Below, piece after piece: positions 27,311-36,287 of a stretch of DNA of 64,000 nucleotides. Within the stretch, counting starts at the first letter, position 1. Every line of letters starts with the position of its first letter. Below the pieces are notes generated by a model. It searched no databases. It saw nothing but the letters and a program-made list of their open reading frames with translations, and was not told the origin of the DNA. The position numbers were made by a program, and so were the translations under genes. Source of the stretch: CAZUNO01 sp964621445 [NCBI: Candidatus Hadarchaeota archaeon] (lineage in GTDB: Archaea > CAYQAE01 > CAYVLA01); assembly GCA_964621445.1 (NCBI GenBank), contig CAZUNO010000009.1, positions 1 through 64,000 on the forward strand, given 5' to 3'.

Positions 27311-27970
27311 TCACTCAGGGAACTTAAATCCAGGCCCGTCCATCTGGTTAAGCTCTCCAATATTCATTCTCAGCGGCCCCATCATCTCCCCCAGGTATGA
27401 GTTCTCAAGACAACCACCAACCAAGGGGCGTAGAAATCTTATATCCCGGATCAGCTTGAATACCTTGCTCCTCGCCGATTTCGAGTCGGCAAAAACAGGG
27501 ACATCAAAGGTTAATCTCTTTCTCAGATCCATCAATTTGGAAATCGGCATGCCCTGAAAACACGAGACGACATCCACGTCCTGGGGGAGAATGTTTTTCA
27601 GCTGCAAGGAAGCCGAACCCTCCCTGGGCCTGATGTATCCAGTTTCCCCATCAACGGATGCCTTGGGACTAAGCGGCGAAATGATTATCTGCTTACTGAA
27701 CGCGGCCCTCAAATCCTCCACGGATCCAATCGCCGCCTCGTAGGGGGAACAGATAACCACCACATCCGAGCCCTCTATGGCCCCGTAATTCTCATCTGGA
27801 TCCACATCGGCCTTCATGTTCAGATCCGCTAGGGATGATCTTACCCTATCACAGGCTTCCTTGGCCCTATCATAGCTACGATCCCCCAGTATCACCTCGT
27901 GGTTATCCCCCCACCTCAGGGCCAGCCCGATACCCAGTGATTCCGTCCCGTCCATCATCGCTATCTTCAG
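27311..27970 (-). CDS. F420-dependent NADP reductase-like Rossmann protein
   Basis: About 219 residues match the NpdG-like family in order: first strand and helix (KIAMMDGTESLGIGLALRW), second strand HEVILGDRS, GSDVVVICSPYEAAI, and a C-terminal helix bundle. The family reduces NADP with F420H2 or the reverse. Two things are odd. The glycine loop, usually GGTGxxG, reads DGTESLG, so the dinucleotide site may be altered. The first ATG (27958) falls in the middle of strand 1, and the only upstream start-like codon before the stop is a CTG at 27970, preceded by AGGGGGA. I take CTG as a tentative start. Confidence 0.72.
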   Translation of the reverse strand: MKIAMMDGTESLGIGLALRWGDNHEVILGDRSYDRAKEACDRVRSSLADLNMKADVDPDENYGAIEGSDVVVICSPYEAAIGSVEDLRAAFSKQIIISPLSPKASVDGETGYIRPREGSASLQLKNILPQDVDVVSCFQGMPISKLMDLRKRLTFDVPVFADSKSARSKVFKLIRDIRFLRPLVGGCLENSYLGEMMGPLRMNIGELNQMDGPGFKFPE

Positions 27971-28009
27971 ATCAGATCCCCCTGCTCAACATCCAAGGCA
28001 TTAGCGCCC

Positions 28010-28507
28010 TCAGGGAAGGTATTTCTGCAGAAAACGTATTCCTCTTCCCGTAACCCGGTACTTCACTCCCCTTCCCCTTTTCCCTACCTCTCGTATAAGC
28101 CCGTTTAGAGATAGGATATCGATCAGCCTATTCAGCCCGGATTCCCGGAAGCTCTGGCCCACACCGGCCTCTCGTATTAGGGTGTTCTTGGTGAACTCAG
28201 TTCCCCGAGACCCATGGTCTCTAACCGCCTGAATCAGGCTGAATAACTTGTATTTGGAGAACAAGCCGATTATGCCTTTAAGGGCTCTCCTTTCCTCCGG
28301 CGATTCCAGACGGGAATCTATGTCATCCAAACGCCCCTCGACTTCGGAAAGCCTGTTTCCCATCCCAACCTCCAGATATTTGGCTACTTCCGAGGAAAAG
28401 AATGAGAGGATGGCCCTATTCTCCTCCGAAAGGACCTCACCCGGGTCCGACGGAGACCCCAAGACCAATTCCTGCTTCCTTGCTTTCGGCTTTTTTTCCT
28501 TATCCAA
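28010..28507 (-). CDS. winged-helix domain protein, putative regulator
   Basis: The 165-residue protein has a charged N-terminal region, a coiled-coil-like segment (NRLSEVEGRLDDIDSRLESP) and a C-terminal winged helix (ESGLNRLIDILSLNGLIREV then KRGRGVKYRVTGRGIRFLQ). The fold suggests DNA binding and the target is unknown. It is divergent from the EndA gene, with both promoters in the 55-base gap that contains TAGTTTTAAG. Confidence 0.65.
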   Translation of the reverse strand: MDKEKKPKARKQELVLGSPSDPGEVLSEENRAILSFFSSEVAKYLEVGMGNRLSEVEGRLDDIDSRLESPEERRALKGIIGLFSKYKLFSLIQAVRDHGSRGTEFTKNTLIREAGVGQSFRESGLNRLIDILSLNGLIREVGKRGRGVKYRVTGRGIRFLQKYLP

Positions 28508-28562
28508 TATCTTTACCTATGGGCATAGTTTTAAGCTGGAAATTAAACTCTTTTCAATAACG

Positions 28563-29771
28563 ATGAGCGAAGAATGTGAAAAGGACGAAAAGGAAGATAT
28601 CCTCAAAAGCGAGGACGGAAGGGTGGTCATCGAAGATGACTCGGGGTCCCTGTTAAGGGACAAGCACTTCGGTGACGAGCACGGAGAACTCACGCCTATA
28701 GAGGTCCTTTACCTGCTGGAAAGAAGGGGATTCAAACTACTGAGATCGGGAAAGGAGGTAGAATTTAAGGATTTTCTGCTTGAAAACGCACGAAAGGACC
28801 CCAGAATACTGGTCAAATATGTGGTCTATCGTGATTGGAGGGACAGGGGGGTTTTCCCCTTTGAGATGAATGCCATTCCCCAGAACTTTAAACCCGGAAC
28901 CCATAAATCCAAGGATTACCCCACCAAGAGCAGCCGTCTCCCCTCCGTACAGGACATGACCATGTATTTCTTCCCTGAGACCGAGATGTCCATCATCTTC
29001 GACAGGGAGATAGCCGAGGAATTGTACTACCAGGCCTGGTTCGGCCAGCTCGGCAAGTATAAGCAGGAGAAAGCAGGGGATAACCTTTCCCTTGACCTAA
29101 TTGAGACGCTGTACCTCTTTGATCAGGATAGCATGGATATTCGTCTGGTCGACAGCTCATCCGGAGATGAAATGAATTACTCGGACCTCGCCCAGTTCGC
29201 CCTCCAGAGACATGACGAGATAGAGGACCTTCTGGATGTCTATTCGGACTGGAGGGATTCCGGATACATAGTAAAAACCGGATTTAAGTTCGGGGCCCAT
29301 TTCCGGATTTATTTCCCAGATGCGGGCACCGACAAGGAAAACTGGGTTCATTCCAAACACGTGCTCCACGTCTTCCCAAAATCGTATAGAATGCTGATGA
29401 GCGAGTGGGGCCGGATAATCCGGTTAAGCCAAAGCGTCCGCAAGACCTTCATTCTGGGGGTGCCCCGGGTTTCCGAGGACGACTACGAGGACCAGGAAAG
29501 GGCTGACCTCTTGCTATACCACAGGACAAAGAACGGAGTCGAGGACCCGAAAAGCGACTCTCCAACCTTTCTATGTCTTACGATCCCCGAGACCCTCAGG
29601 ATGAGCGGCCTGGAACTGGCCAATGCCCTTCGGGAGGCGGAGAGCATGGGGTTGCAGCTCCTCATTGCCGTCGTCGATCGTGAGACGGACATTAATTACT
29701 ATGTGGCAAGGAAGATCGGCCTCAAGGGAGCCAGGAATGGATACTACGAGATATACTGGTACAGGCCTTAG
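28563..29771 (+). CDS. endA: tRNA-splicing endonuclease, three-unit-like architecture
   Basis: The enzyme cuts bulge-helix-bulge introns from pre-tRNA. The catalytic unit is unmistakable: SGYIVKTGFKFGAHFRIY (catalytic Tyr near residue 250), HSKHVLHV (His near 263) and LSQSVRKTFILG (Lys near 294). Before it lie an N-terminal helical unit (LTPIEVLYLLERRGFKLL) and EIAEELYYQAWFGQLGKY. After the catalytic Lys come about 108 further residues with LLIAVVDRETDINYYVARK, resembling another C-terminal unit. At 402 residues it is longer than the two-unit alpha2 enzyme (about 290-360) and near the three-unit epsilon2 type. ATG 28563 is chosen because the longer open frame upstream overlaps the divergent winged-helix gene. 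Confidence 0.85.
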   Translation: MSEECEKDEKEDILKSEDGRVVIEDDSGSLLRDKHFGDEHGELTPIEVLYLLERRGFKLLRSGKEVEFKDFLLENARKDPRILVKYVVYRDWRDRGVFPFEMNAIPQNFKPGTHKSKDYPTKSSRLPSVQDMTMYFFPETEMSIIFDREIAEELYYQAWFGQLGKYKQEKAGDNLSLDLIETLYLFDQDSMDIRLVDSSSGDEMNYSDLAQFALQRHDEIEDLLDVYSDWRDSGYIVKTGFKFGAHFRIYFPDAGTDKENWVHSKHVLHVFPKSYRMLMSEWGRIIRLSQSVRKTFILGVPRVSEDDYEDQERADLLLYHRTKNGVEDPKSDSPTFLCLTIPETLRMSGLELANALREAESMGLQLLIAVVDRETDINYYVARKIGLKGARNGYYEIYWYRP

Positions 29772-29843
29772 GGCGAGAAACAGATATCAAAGGACCTTCC
29801 AACGGCTAAGAAACCCGATTTTGGGATTGGGTTAGGTTTTACC

Positions 29844-31154
29844 ATGAATCCAGCCAAGGCTGACTTCACTCCCCCCAGAGGCATGAGGGACATAACTCCC
29901 GAAGAGATGAATAAGAGGAGATACGTACGTCAGAAGATCGAATCGGTGTTCTCGCTTTTCGGGTACGATTTCGTAGACCCCACCCATATAGAGAGGATAG
30001 AGACCATCTTTGCCAAGGCCGGCCCTGAGATCGAAAAGGAGATATACGCCTTCGACGACAAGGGTGGCCGACGTCTAGGATTAAGGTTTGATCTCACCGT
30101 GGGCATGGCCCGCATGGTCGCCAGCAATCCAGACTGGCCCAAGCCCCTGAGGATAGCAGCCATATCCAACATCTGGAGATACGACCAACCTCAATACGGC
30201 AGGTATCGCTCAGTTGAGCAATGGGACGTGGAACTTTTCGGCAGCACGCAACCCTCGGCAGACGCGGAAATAGTCCAGCTGAGCTCTAGGATAATGGAGG
30301 ACTTGGATCTCGACCAATACAGAATCCCCGTCAACGACAGGAACATCATGGACCAATTCCTCAGACACCTTCAGCTGGAAGCGGACAAAGCGGCCATTCT
30401 AAGGATAATGGACAAGCGGGGTAAAATTACCCGTGATGAAATGACTCGAATGCTCCAGGAGCTGAACATAGATGATTCGCAGATCGACCTAATATTTGAT
30501 TTTTCATCTCAGCAGGGGGATATCTATGAGGTATGTGAATTCCTTCGAGAATGCGGCCACATTCAGGACACCAATTCAATCCAGAGGATGGAGGAAATCG
30601 GTGGCATACTGGAGGAATCGATGGGCCTTGAGAGGATAGAATTCGATCTCAGTCTGGTAAGAGGACTTGATTACTACACGGGATTCGTTTTCGAGTGCTT
30701 CGACGCCCAGGATGAAAGTCTGGGCTCCGTTTTCGGAGGAGGGAGGTTTGATGGACTGGTCGGCCTTTACGGCAGGCCCTCCCCTGCCGTTGGTTGCGCG
30801 GGAGGGATAACTCGCCTAATTCTGGCCCTGGAAAACAAGGACCTTATTCCGGAGAGCATTTTCAACAACCCACAGGTACTGGTGGCCCCCGTAACTGAGA
30901 AGGAGATGCCTAAGGCAATGAAAATAGCATCCGATCTCCGGCAAAACGGTGTGGGTGCCGTGGTTGATGTGATGAGCAGGAACCTTTCAAAGAATCTTGA
31001 TCACGCCAACAGGATGGGCCACCCGTTCGTGATTATCGTGGGCAGCAGGGATCTCTCGAAAGGAGTGGTAACTCTTAGGAACATGAAATCCGGAGAGGAG
31101 GACCAGGTGGAAATTGACCGCGTGTCCAAAGCGATAACTAACGAGAAAATCTGA
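29844..31154 (+). CDS. hisS: histidyl-tRNA synthetase
   Basis: The 436-residue class II synthetase charges tRNA-His. Motif 1 region FTPPRGMRDITPEEMNKRR, motif 2 RYDQPQYGRYRSVEQWDVE, the histidine-specific LVRGLDYYTGFVFE, and motif 3 GGGRFDGLVGLYG with AVGCAGGITRL are all present. The C-terminal anticodon-binding domain begins near residue 345 (QVLVAPVTEKEMPKAM). It lies downstream of EndA with about 70 bases between. Its end overlaps the convergent DP1 gene by 17 bases. Confidence 0.96.
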   Translation: MNPAKADFTPPRGMRDITPEEMNKRRYVRQKIESVFSLFGYDFVDPTHIERIETIFAKAGPEIEKEIYAFDDKGGRRLGLRFDLTVGMARMVASNPDWPKPLRIAAISNIWRYDQPQYGRYRSVEQWDVELFGSTQPSADAEIVQLSSRIMEDLDLDQYRIPVNDRNIMDQFLRHLQLEADKAAILRIMDKRGKITRDEMTRMLQELNIDDSQIDLIFDFSSQQGDIYEVCEFLRECGHIQDTNSIQRMEEIGGILEESMGLERIEFDLSLVRGLDYYTGFVFECFDAQDESLGSVFGGGRFDGLVGLYGRPSPAVGCAGGITRLILALENKDLIPESIFNNPQVLVAPVTEKEMPKAMKIASDLRQNGVGAVVDVMSRNLSKNLDHANRMGHPFVIIVGSRDLSKGVVTLRNMKSGEEDQVEIDRVSKAITNEKI

Positions 31155-32463
31155 CCGGCCGCGTTTCCAGGGTGGATAGGTCAACAAAAAAAACCGTGCC
31201 CGCACCCTTCTCCTCGTCATTAGACTTCCAGGATGGGCAGCCCAGAAGGAGGACCCCCTTATACCGGGATTGACATAGCAGGTGTCTGTGACCGGTGCAA
31301 AGTATGCTAGGCACTTTTTTTATCAGGAAGGGGTCAACGCCGGATGGTGCCAGGGGCACGCCGGAGCCGTAGGTCGGTGCCAAATGCCTCCTGATTAGCA
31401 TCTGTCTCATCAGTTCGCAGGGGTCATCCTCCCCCAGAGATGATGCCCAGTCATCAAGGGATTTTCCGTGATATAGCATTACTGGCACGCCGTCCATGGC
31501 TATGGTGCATGGATTACTACCGTGCTTGAAGTTACTCACATCAGAGAATATCCTCAATATATCGTCGAAGAAACCGGACTGTGGCTCAAGAACCCCGGAG
31601 GCATCGGTCTCCCCCGGTATGGCAAAGATGGAGATATGTTCGGGTATCCGTGAAACAATCCGGGCTAATTCCTCGTATAGATCCAGGGGGTTTCCGGCCT
31701 CTTCATCGATCAAGTCACCGGCCAAGACCACGAATCTAAGTGGATCAGGAATCTTGGAAGACTCGGCGCTCTCTCCGGTCAGCGCTTCCACGAAACCTCT
31801 GAATGCGTCCTCCATGAAATCGTCGCCGCCGAGATGGAGGTCCGAGAGGAATGCAACGTAGGACCTCTCATCCGCTACCACCTTCTCTCCTTCCTCTATA
31901 TCGGGCATCTGGATCTCCTCGGCGATTAGCATCTCATCATCCTTGGAGTAACGACCGCGGATGCCGATGGTCTCGTCCAATACCAATTCCCCGTGGCCAG
32001 AAGATTTCGGGAGCCTAACCGCCAGCTGTTCCCGTCCATCCTCTACCAGAAGCTCTAAGCCCTGCTCGGTTGCTTTTTTCTCGCTAATCATCCCCACAGC
32101 GGATACGTCTTGCCCCTCTGTCTCCTTTACCTGGCCTAAATCCAGGCAACTCCCATAACCCTCCTTTCTCTTCACCATCTCGGCCAGACGGTCGAATCTG
32201 TTCTGAAAGTGTCTCAGATAGTCTATCCTGGAGTCCGACTCCGATCCCCGAGCATCCGCTATCAATTCGATTTCATGGGCTGCTTCTTCTTGAGTCTCGC
32301 TTTCAAGGTCCTCCTTCCCCGCCATTCCCATTTCCCTTCCCTGGAGCTCCGAAGCTACTTTCCTTATTCGATCTTCGTCCATACTAGAGGCATATTCCAG
32401 GGCCCCCGGGGTGAGTAGGATTCCCTTATCCAGAAACGTCTGCACTATTCGCTTTTTATCCAT
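31138..32463 (-). CDS. polB: DNA polymerase D small subunit (DP1), exonuclease motif altered
   Basis: The 441-residue protein has a short N-terminal helical region (VQTFLDKGILLTPGALEYAS), an OB-fold (about 110-190) and a calcineurin-like phosphoesterase domain. That domain has SDLHLGGDDFMEDAF, VVLAGDLIDEE, LYHGKSLDDW, HLAPTYGSG and CTGHRHLL. The domain order and motif pattern identify DP1 of archaeal family-D polymerase. The metal motif usually written GNHDA reads GETDA (residues IPGETDASG), so the conserved Asn-His pair is lost and 3'-5' exonuclease activity is doubtful. The large subunit DP2 is not in the window. It is shorter than many DP1 proteins. Divergent promoter not evident. Confidence 0.88.
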   Translation of the reverse strand: MDKKRIVQTFLDKGILLTPGALEYASSMDEDRIRKVASELQGREMGMAGKEDLESETQEEAAHEIELIADARGSESDSRIDYLRHFQNRFDRLAEMVKRKEGYGSCLDLGQVKETEGQDVSAVGMISEKKATEQGLELLVEDGREQLAVRLPKSSGHGELVLDETIGIRGRYSKDDEMLIAEEIQMPDIEEGEKVVADERSYVAFLSDLHLGGDDFMEDAFRGFVEALTGESAESSKIPDPLRFVVLAGDLIDEEAGNPLDLYEELARIVSRIPEHISIFAIPGETDASGVLEPQSGFFDDILRIFSDVSNFKHGSNPCTIAMDGVPVMLYHGKSLDDWASSLGEDDPCELMRQMLIRRHLAPTYGSGVPLAPSGVDPFLIKKVPSILCTGHRHLLCQSRYKGVLLLGCPSWKSNDEEKGAGTVFFVDLSTLETRPVRFSR

Positions 32464-32489
32464 ATTACTCAGCTTCGCCCCAGTTGACC

Positions 32490-32987
32490 CTATGATAGGT
32501 CGTGAATAATGGCTTCTCTCCTTCCGGTATCAAGGAGAGCCACGGTCGCTCTGCCGCTAAGATAGCCACAGGCCTCCCCCGGATTCACGGCCAATGTATC
32601 ACCGGTGTCTCTAACTGAGGGCTCATGGGTATGACCATGAACGAGAAAGGGAAAACGACCCGATTCGAGAATAGCTTCCACTGTGGGGGTGCTGGTACCA
32701 TGCGTTACCGCGATTTTCTCTCCCTCAATATCAAAATCGGCAAATTCCAGCCCCACTTGGGCATTTATATCCTGGAATATTGAATTTAAACCCAGGATCT
32801 CCCCATCGTTATTGCCGTAAACTCCATAAATCCTGCCCGAAAAGCATTCGAATTTCTTGGCCGAGAAAGGAGCCACCCAGTCGCCAGCATGGATAACTGC
32901 GTTAACATCCCGGTTCTTAAAGAAATCGACTGCCTTTGAGATCATGCCTTGGTTGTCATGTGTATCGCTGATCAAACCCACCTTCAA
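32490..32987 (-). CDS. YfcE/MJ0936-type metallophosphodiesterase
   Basis: The 165-residue metallophosphoesterase has all metal motifs: LISDTHDN, HAGDWV, GVYGNNDGE, AVTHGT and LVHGHTHEPS. Relatives hydrolyse phosphodiesters or cyclic nucleotides in vitro, and the natural substrate is unknown. The start is TTG at 32987 (MKVGLISDTHD), forced by the position of the first strand. A strong TATA box lies about 40 bases upstream. Confidence 0.9.
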   Translation of the reverse strand: MKVGLISDTHDNQGMISKAVDFFKNRDVNAVIHAGDWVAPFSAKKFECFSGRIYGVYGNNDGEILGLNSIFQDINAQVGLEFADFDIEGEKIAVTHGTSTPTVEAILESGRFPFLVHGHTHEPSVRDTGDTLAVNPGEACGYLSGRATVALLDTGRREAIIHDLS

Positions 32988-33020
32988 TTTTTAGCCCCTA
33001 GCTGGGTGCCCAATCTAAGA

Positions 33021-33030
33021 TATTTATATG
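33021..33030 (-). promoter_or_regulatory. TATA box of the phosphodiesterase gene
   Basis: Minus-strand CATATAAATA lies roughly 35-40 bases upstream of the TTG start, in an otherwise GC-rich gap. The transcription start would fall near 33000. Confidence 0.6.
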
Positions 33031-33112
33031 TATTATACCCCGCCTGGGCCGTCTGGGACTATCCTTATTGGTTCCCAAAAAACTATTCAACCCGCCAAAT
33101 TCCACTGGATTT

Positions 33113-34750
33113 CTATTCCCCGAGTATTTCTTTGAGATCTTCCTTTGGGTTTGATATTGGCATGATATTGAATTTGTCCACAAGGACATCGAGAACCATT
33201 GGTTCCACGAAGGCAGGCAGGGTGGGCCCCAGACGCATATCCTCGATACCTAAATATAACAACGTCAGAAGAATGGCCACGGCTTTTTGTTCGTACCACG
33301 AAAGCACAAATGATAGAGGGAGATCATTGACTTCTGAATCCAAGGCTTTTGAAAGGGCGAGTGCGATTTGGATCGCCGAATAGGCGTCATTACACTGCCC
33401 TATGTCCAGTAGCCGGGGAATTCCCCCGATATCTCCGAAATCCAGCTTATTGAACCTGTACTTCCCGCATGCCAGGGTCAGAATTATGCAATCGCTGGGC
33501 ACGGATTGCGCTAATTCCGTGTAGTAATTCCGGCCCGGCTTTGCTCCGTCGCACCCACCGATCAGGAAGAAATGACGTATATCGCCGTTCCCCACCGCTT
33601 CTATAACCTGGTCCGCAACCTTGTTAACTGCATCTCGACCAAATCCAACAGTTATAGTTCGTGGCTCCCCATCTTTCTGAAATCCAGGTTGAGAAAGAGC
33701 AGCCTCGATGACCGGTGAATAGTCTCCATCACCAATATGAGTCACCCCTGGCCAACCCGTGGGGCCGGAAGTAAAAATCCTATCCTTGTAGCTATTCTTG
33801 GGCTTCATCAAGCAGTTCGTGGTCATCAAAATAGCCCCCGGGAACTTCTCGAACTCCTTTCGCTGAAGCTGCCATGCACCCCCATAATTGCCAACCAGGT
33901 GATCGTATTTATTCAGTTCCGGGTACCCATGACAGGGAAGCATTTCTCCATGAGTATAGACTTTGACCCCCGTTCCCCGCGTCTGTTCCAACAACTCCTT
34001 TAGATCCTTCAGATCGTGGCCAGAAACAACGATCGCTTTTCCCTGTACAGGCGTCACACGTACCTTGGTGGGCTCCGGATGACCATAGGTCCCGGTATTG
34101 CCGGCATCGAGCAACTTCATTGCCCGTAAATTCAACTCACCCGTTTCAAGCGCCTTGTTCAAAAGCTCTTCCTGGTCACAAGGTCCAGAGGCTATATAAC
34201 TCAGCATCTCGTGGAACCAATCATACAGTTCCTCGTCCCCCTGTCCTAATACCCGAGCATGATAGGTGTATGCACCTGCACCCTTAAGCCCATACACAAT
34301 CAGCTCCTGCAAACCAGCTATATCTGGACCGAACCTATCGATACGGCTCTGGACCCCTACATCCTCCCCCTGGGCGATCAGACCCTCGAGGTCCTGAGCC
34401 GGGTGCCAGTTCTCTATCCATGCCATTTCGTCGCCAGAACCGACATCAAGATCTCCACACATATCAAGGGCAATCTCTCTCAACTCCGCCCCGCGGTGGA
34501 TAAAATTCTCGAAATCCCTAGCATCGAAGTTGACGTTTGTCAGCGTGGTAAACAAGGCCCAGGGCACGAATTCATCAACATCTTTATTCCGTTTCCCGCC
34601 CTTACGGGCCCGATGAGCGCAAACAGATAAACCCATCACCACTTGACGAAGAAGATCCTGAAGTGCCGCCACGTCGGGGTCCTTCCCACAAACACCATGC
34701 ACGGTACAGCCTTCACCTTTAGCCGTCTGTTCACATTGATAACAAAACAT
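33113..34750 (-). CDS. hcp: hydroxylamine reductase / hybrid cluster protein, class I
   Basis: The 545-residue protein carries a cubane and a hybrid Fe-S-O cluster. Family roles are reduction of hydroxylamine or NO detoxification. The N-terminal cysteines (C3, C6, C15, C21 in MFCYQCEQTAKGEGCTVHGV) follow the Cx2Cx8Cx5C spacing of class I proteins. Hybrid-cluster ligand regions are present: HGEMLPCHGYPEL, MTTNCLMKPKNSYKDRIF, LACGKYRFNKLDFGDIG and IGQCNDAYSA. It fits an anaerobic or microaerobic lifestyle. No ferredoxin-type reductase gene is adjacent. It stands alone with a 230-base divergent gap to pgk. Confidence 0.97.
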   Translation of the reverse strand: MFCYQCEQTAKGEGCTVHGVCGKDPDVAALQDLLRQVVMGLSVCAHRARKGGKRNKDVDEFVPWALFTTLTNVNFDARDFENFIHRGAELREIALDMCGDLDVGSGDEMAWIENWHPAQDLEGLIAQGEDVGVQSRIDRFGPDIAGLQELIVYGLKGAGAYTYHARVLGQGDEELYDWFHEMLSYIASGPCDQEELLNKALETGELNLRAMKLLDAGNTGTYGHPEPTKVRVTPVQGKAIVVSGHDLKDLKELLEQTRGTGVKVYTHGEMLPCHGYPELNKYDHLVGNYGGAWQLQRKEFEKFPGAILMTTNCLMKPKNSYKDRIFTSGPTGWPGVTHIGDGDYSPVIEAALSQPGFQKDGEPRTITVGFGRDAVNKVADQVIEAVGNGDIRHFFLIGGCDGAKPGRNYYTELAQSVPSDCIILTLACGKYRFNKLDFGDIGGIPRLLDIGQCNDAYSAIQIALALSKALDSEVNDLPLSFVLSWYEQKAVAILLTLLYLGIEDMRLGPTLPAFVEPMVLDVLVDKFNIMPISNPKEDLKEILGE

Positions 34751-34931
34751 TAGATTCTACCACGCTTTTTCATTGAAAAATCAACCTAAATTCAGCAGTT
34801 CCAAACCATACTTGGCAAAGTAAAGAACTATTCTCGCAAGGAACGGCCTCTTCCTGTGCATCACCCCCGGAAAGGGGATCGACAAACAGGTCAGATTACC
34901 TCAATGAAGGTCCCTGGGGGTAGAAAAAACC

Positions 34932-34972
34932 TTTATATGTAATTCGAAAGCCTTTCGCTCCAAGAAAGGCTT
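34932..34972 (+). promoter_or_regulatory. pgk promoter with an inverted repeat over the expected start site
   Basis: TTTATATG (34932-34939) follows an A-rich element (AAAAAACC) and makes a textbook archaeal promoter. Immediately downstream, AAGCCTTTC-N7-GAAAGGCTT (34948-34972) is a perfect 9-base inverted repeat covering the expected transcription start (about 34958-34962). It may be an operator for sugar-responsive control or form a 5' hairpin in the mRNA. Confidence 0.6.
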
Positions 34973-35008
34973 GAACAGTAAGGTTTGCTCGTTTCGGAGG
35001 GGCATGAT

Positions 35009-36214
35009 TTGAAGAGATTCAACTGCATGGATGATATCGAGGTAGCCGACAAGACCGTTCTGGTCAGGGTAGACATCAATACGAGTATCGACGAGAATGG
35101 TCCACAGATGAGTGAAAGGATCGAGGCCGCTTCCCGGACAATACAGGAGCTATCGGCCCGAAAGGCGAAGGTGGTGGTACTGGCCCACCAGGGCAGGGCC
35201 GGGGACCAGGACTTCGCGTCCCTCCAGGACCATGCCGGACTTTTATCGCAGCTCATGAAAACCGAGGTCAAGTTCATAGATGATATTATGGGTCCGGCGG
35301 CCAGGAAGACAATATCGGAGTTGGAGAAAGGAGATGTACTACTCCTGGAAAACACCCGCTTCCTGGCAGAGGAGACCCTTAACCGTGAACCCGAAGAGCA
35401 CGCCAACAGCTTCCTGGTCAAGAAGTTACTGCCTCTTGCTGATATCTTCATCAATGACGCCTTCTCTGCCGCTCACAGGTCCCATGCATCATTGGTTGGC
35501 TTTACTGTTGATTTGCCGAAAGCACTCGGTCTAACCATGGAAAGGGAGATATCCTCCATATCCAAGGCCATGCAATCCCCCGAGAAGCCCTGCGTATACG
35601 TTCTGGGTGGTCTCAAGCCCGAGGAGGCATTCAATGTCATGCTTAACGGACTTGAAGGAGAGAGCATAGACCAGGCTCTTACCTGTGGGGTCGTGGGAAG
35701 GATATGTCTCCGGGCCAAGGGAGTTGACACCGGACCGGAGGATGATAAGTTCTTCCAGAAGAAAGGGTTCGACGATTTCGTCCCCGAGGCCAGGAAGATA
35801 ATCGATAAATTCGGTGAAAAGGTCCTGACCCCCGTCGATGTCGGAGCCTTCAAGGACCAGCAAAGGGTGGACATCGACGTCTCGGATCTGCCAACTGATC
35901 TGGAGATATTCGATATAGGTCCCGACACCGTTGACAAGTACGGCGATCTGATAGACTCTGCCAGGACCGTGGTTATGAATGGCCCTGCCGGGGTCTACGA
36001 GGAGCCGAAATTCGGCCTGGGTACCGAGGGTCTATTGAAATCTATTTCGAATTCCGATGCCTTCTCATTGATGGGCGGTGGCCATACCCTCAAGGCCATG
36101 GATAAGCTGGGCTTCTTCAAGGAGGACTTTTCCTATGTGAGTCTCGCCGGCGGGGCGTTGATAAGCTATCTAAGTGGCGAGAAAATGCCTGCAATTGAAG
36201 CGCTAAGAATATAG
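35009..36214 (+). CDS. pgk: phosphoglycerate kinase
   Basis: The archaeal-type enzyme interconverts 1,3-bisphosphoglycerate and 3-phosphoglycerate. KTVLVRVDINTSIDENG (substrate loop), VVVLAHQGRAGDQDF, LLLENTRFLAEE, INDAFSAAHRSHAS and, near the C-terminus, FSLMGGGHTLKAM (nucleotide site) are clear. I chose TTG at 35009 (start reads KRFNCMDDIEV after Met) because GGAGG (34996-35000) is 8 bases upstream. The frame extends to TTG 34985, which would place the ribosome binding site inside the gene. The next gene downstream is 2-phosphoglycerate kinase. Confidence 0.95.
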   Translation: MKRFNCMDDIEVADKTVLVRVDINTSIDENGPQMSERIEAASRTIQELSARKAKVVVLAHQGRAGDQDFASLQDHAGLLSQLMKTEVKFIDDIMGPAARKTISELEKGDVLLLENTRFLAEETLNREPEEHANSFLVKKLLPLADIFINDAFSAAHRSHASLVGFTVDLPKALGLTMEREISSISKAMQSPEKPCVYVLGGLKPEEAFNVMLNGLEGESIDQALTCGVVGRICLRAKGVDTGPEDDKFFQKKGFDDFVPEARKIIDKFGEKVLTPVDVGAFKDQQRVDIDVSDLPTDLEIFDIGPDTVDKYGDLIDSARTVVMNGPAGVYEEPKFGLGTEGLLKSISNSDAFSLMGGGHTLKAMDKLGFFKEDFSYVSLAGGALISYLSGEKMPAIEALRI

Positions 36215-36287
36215 AACCTTTGGAATTACCCGAAAGCTTTTCATATCGGAAAATACACAGTACTTCTCTCCCTCCCGGAGGCCTTAT

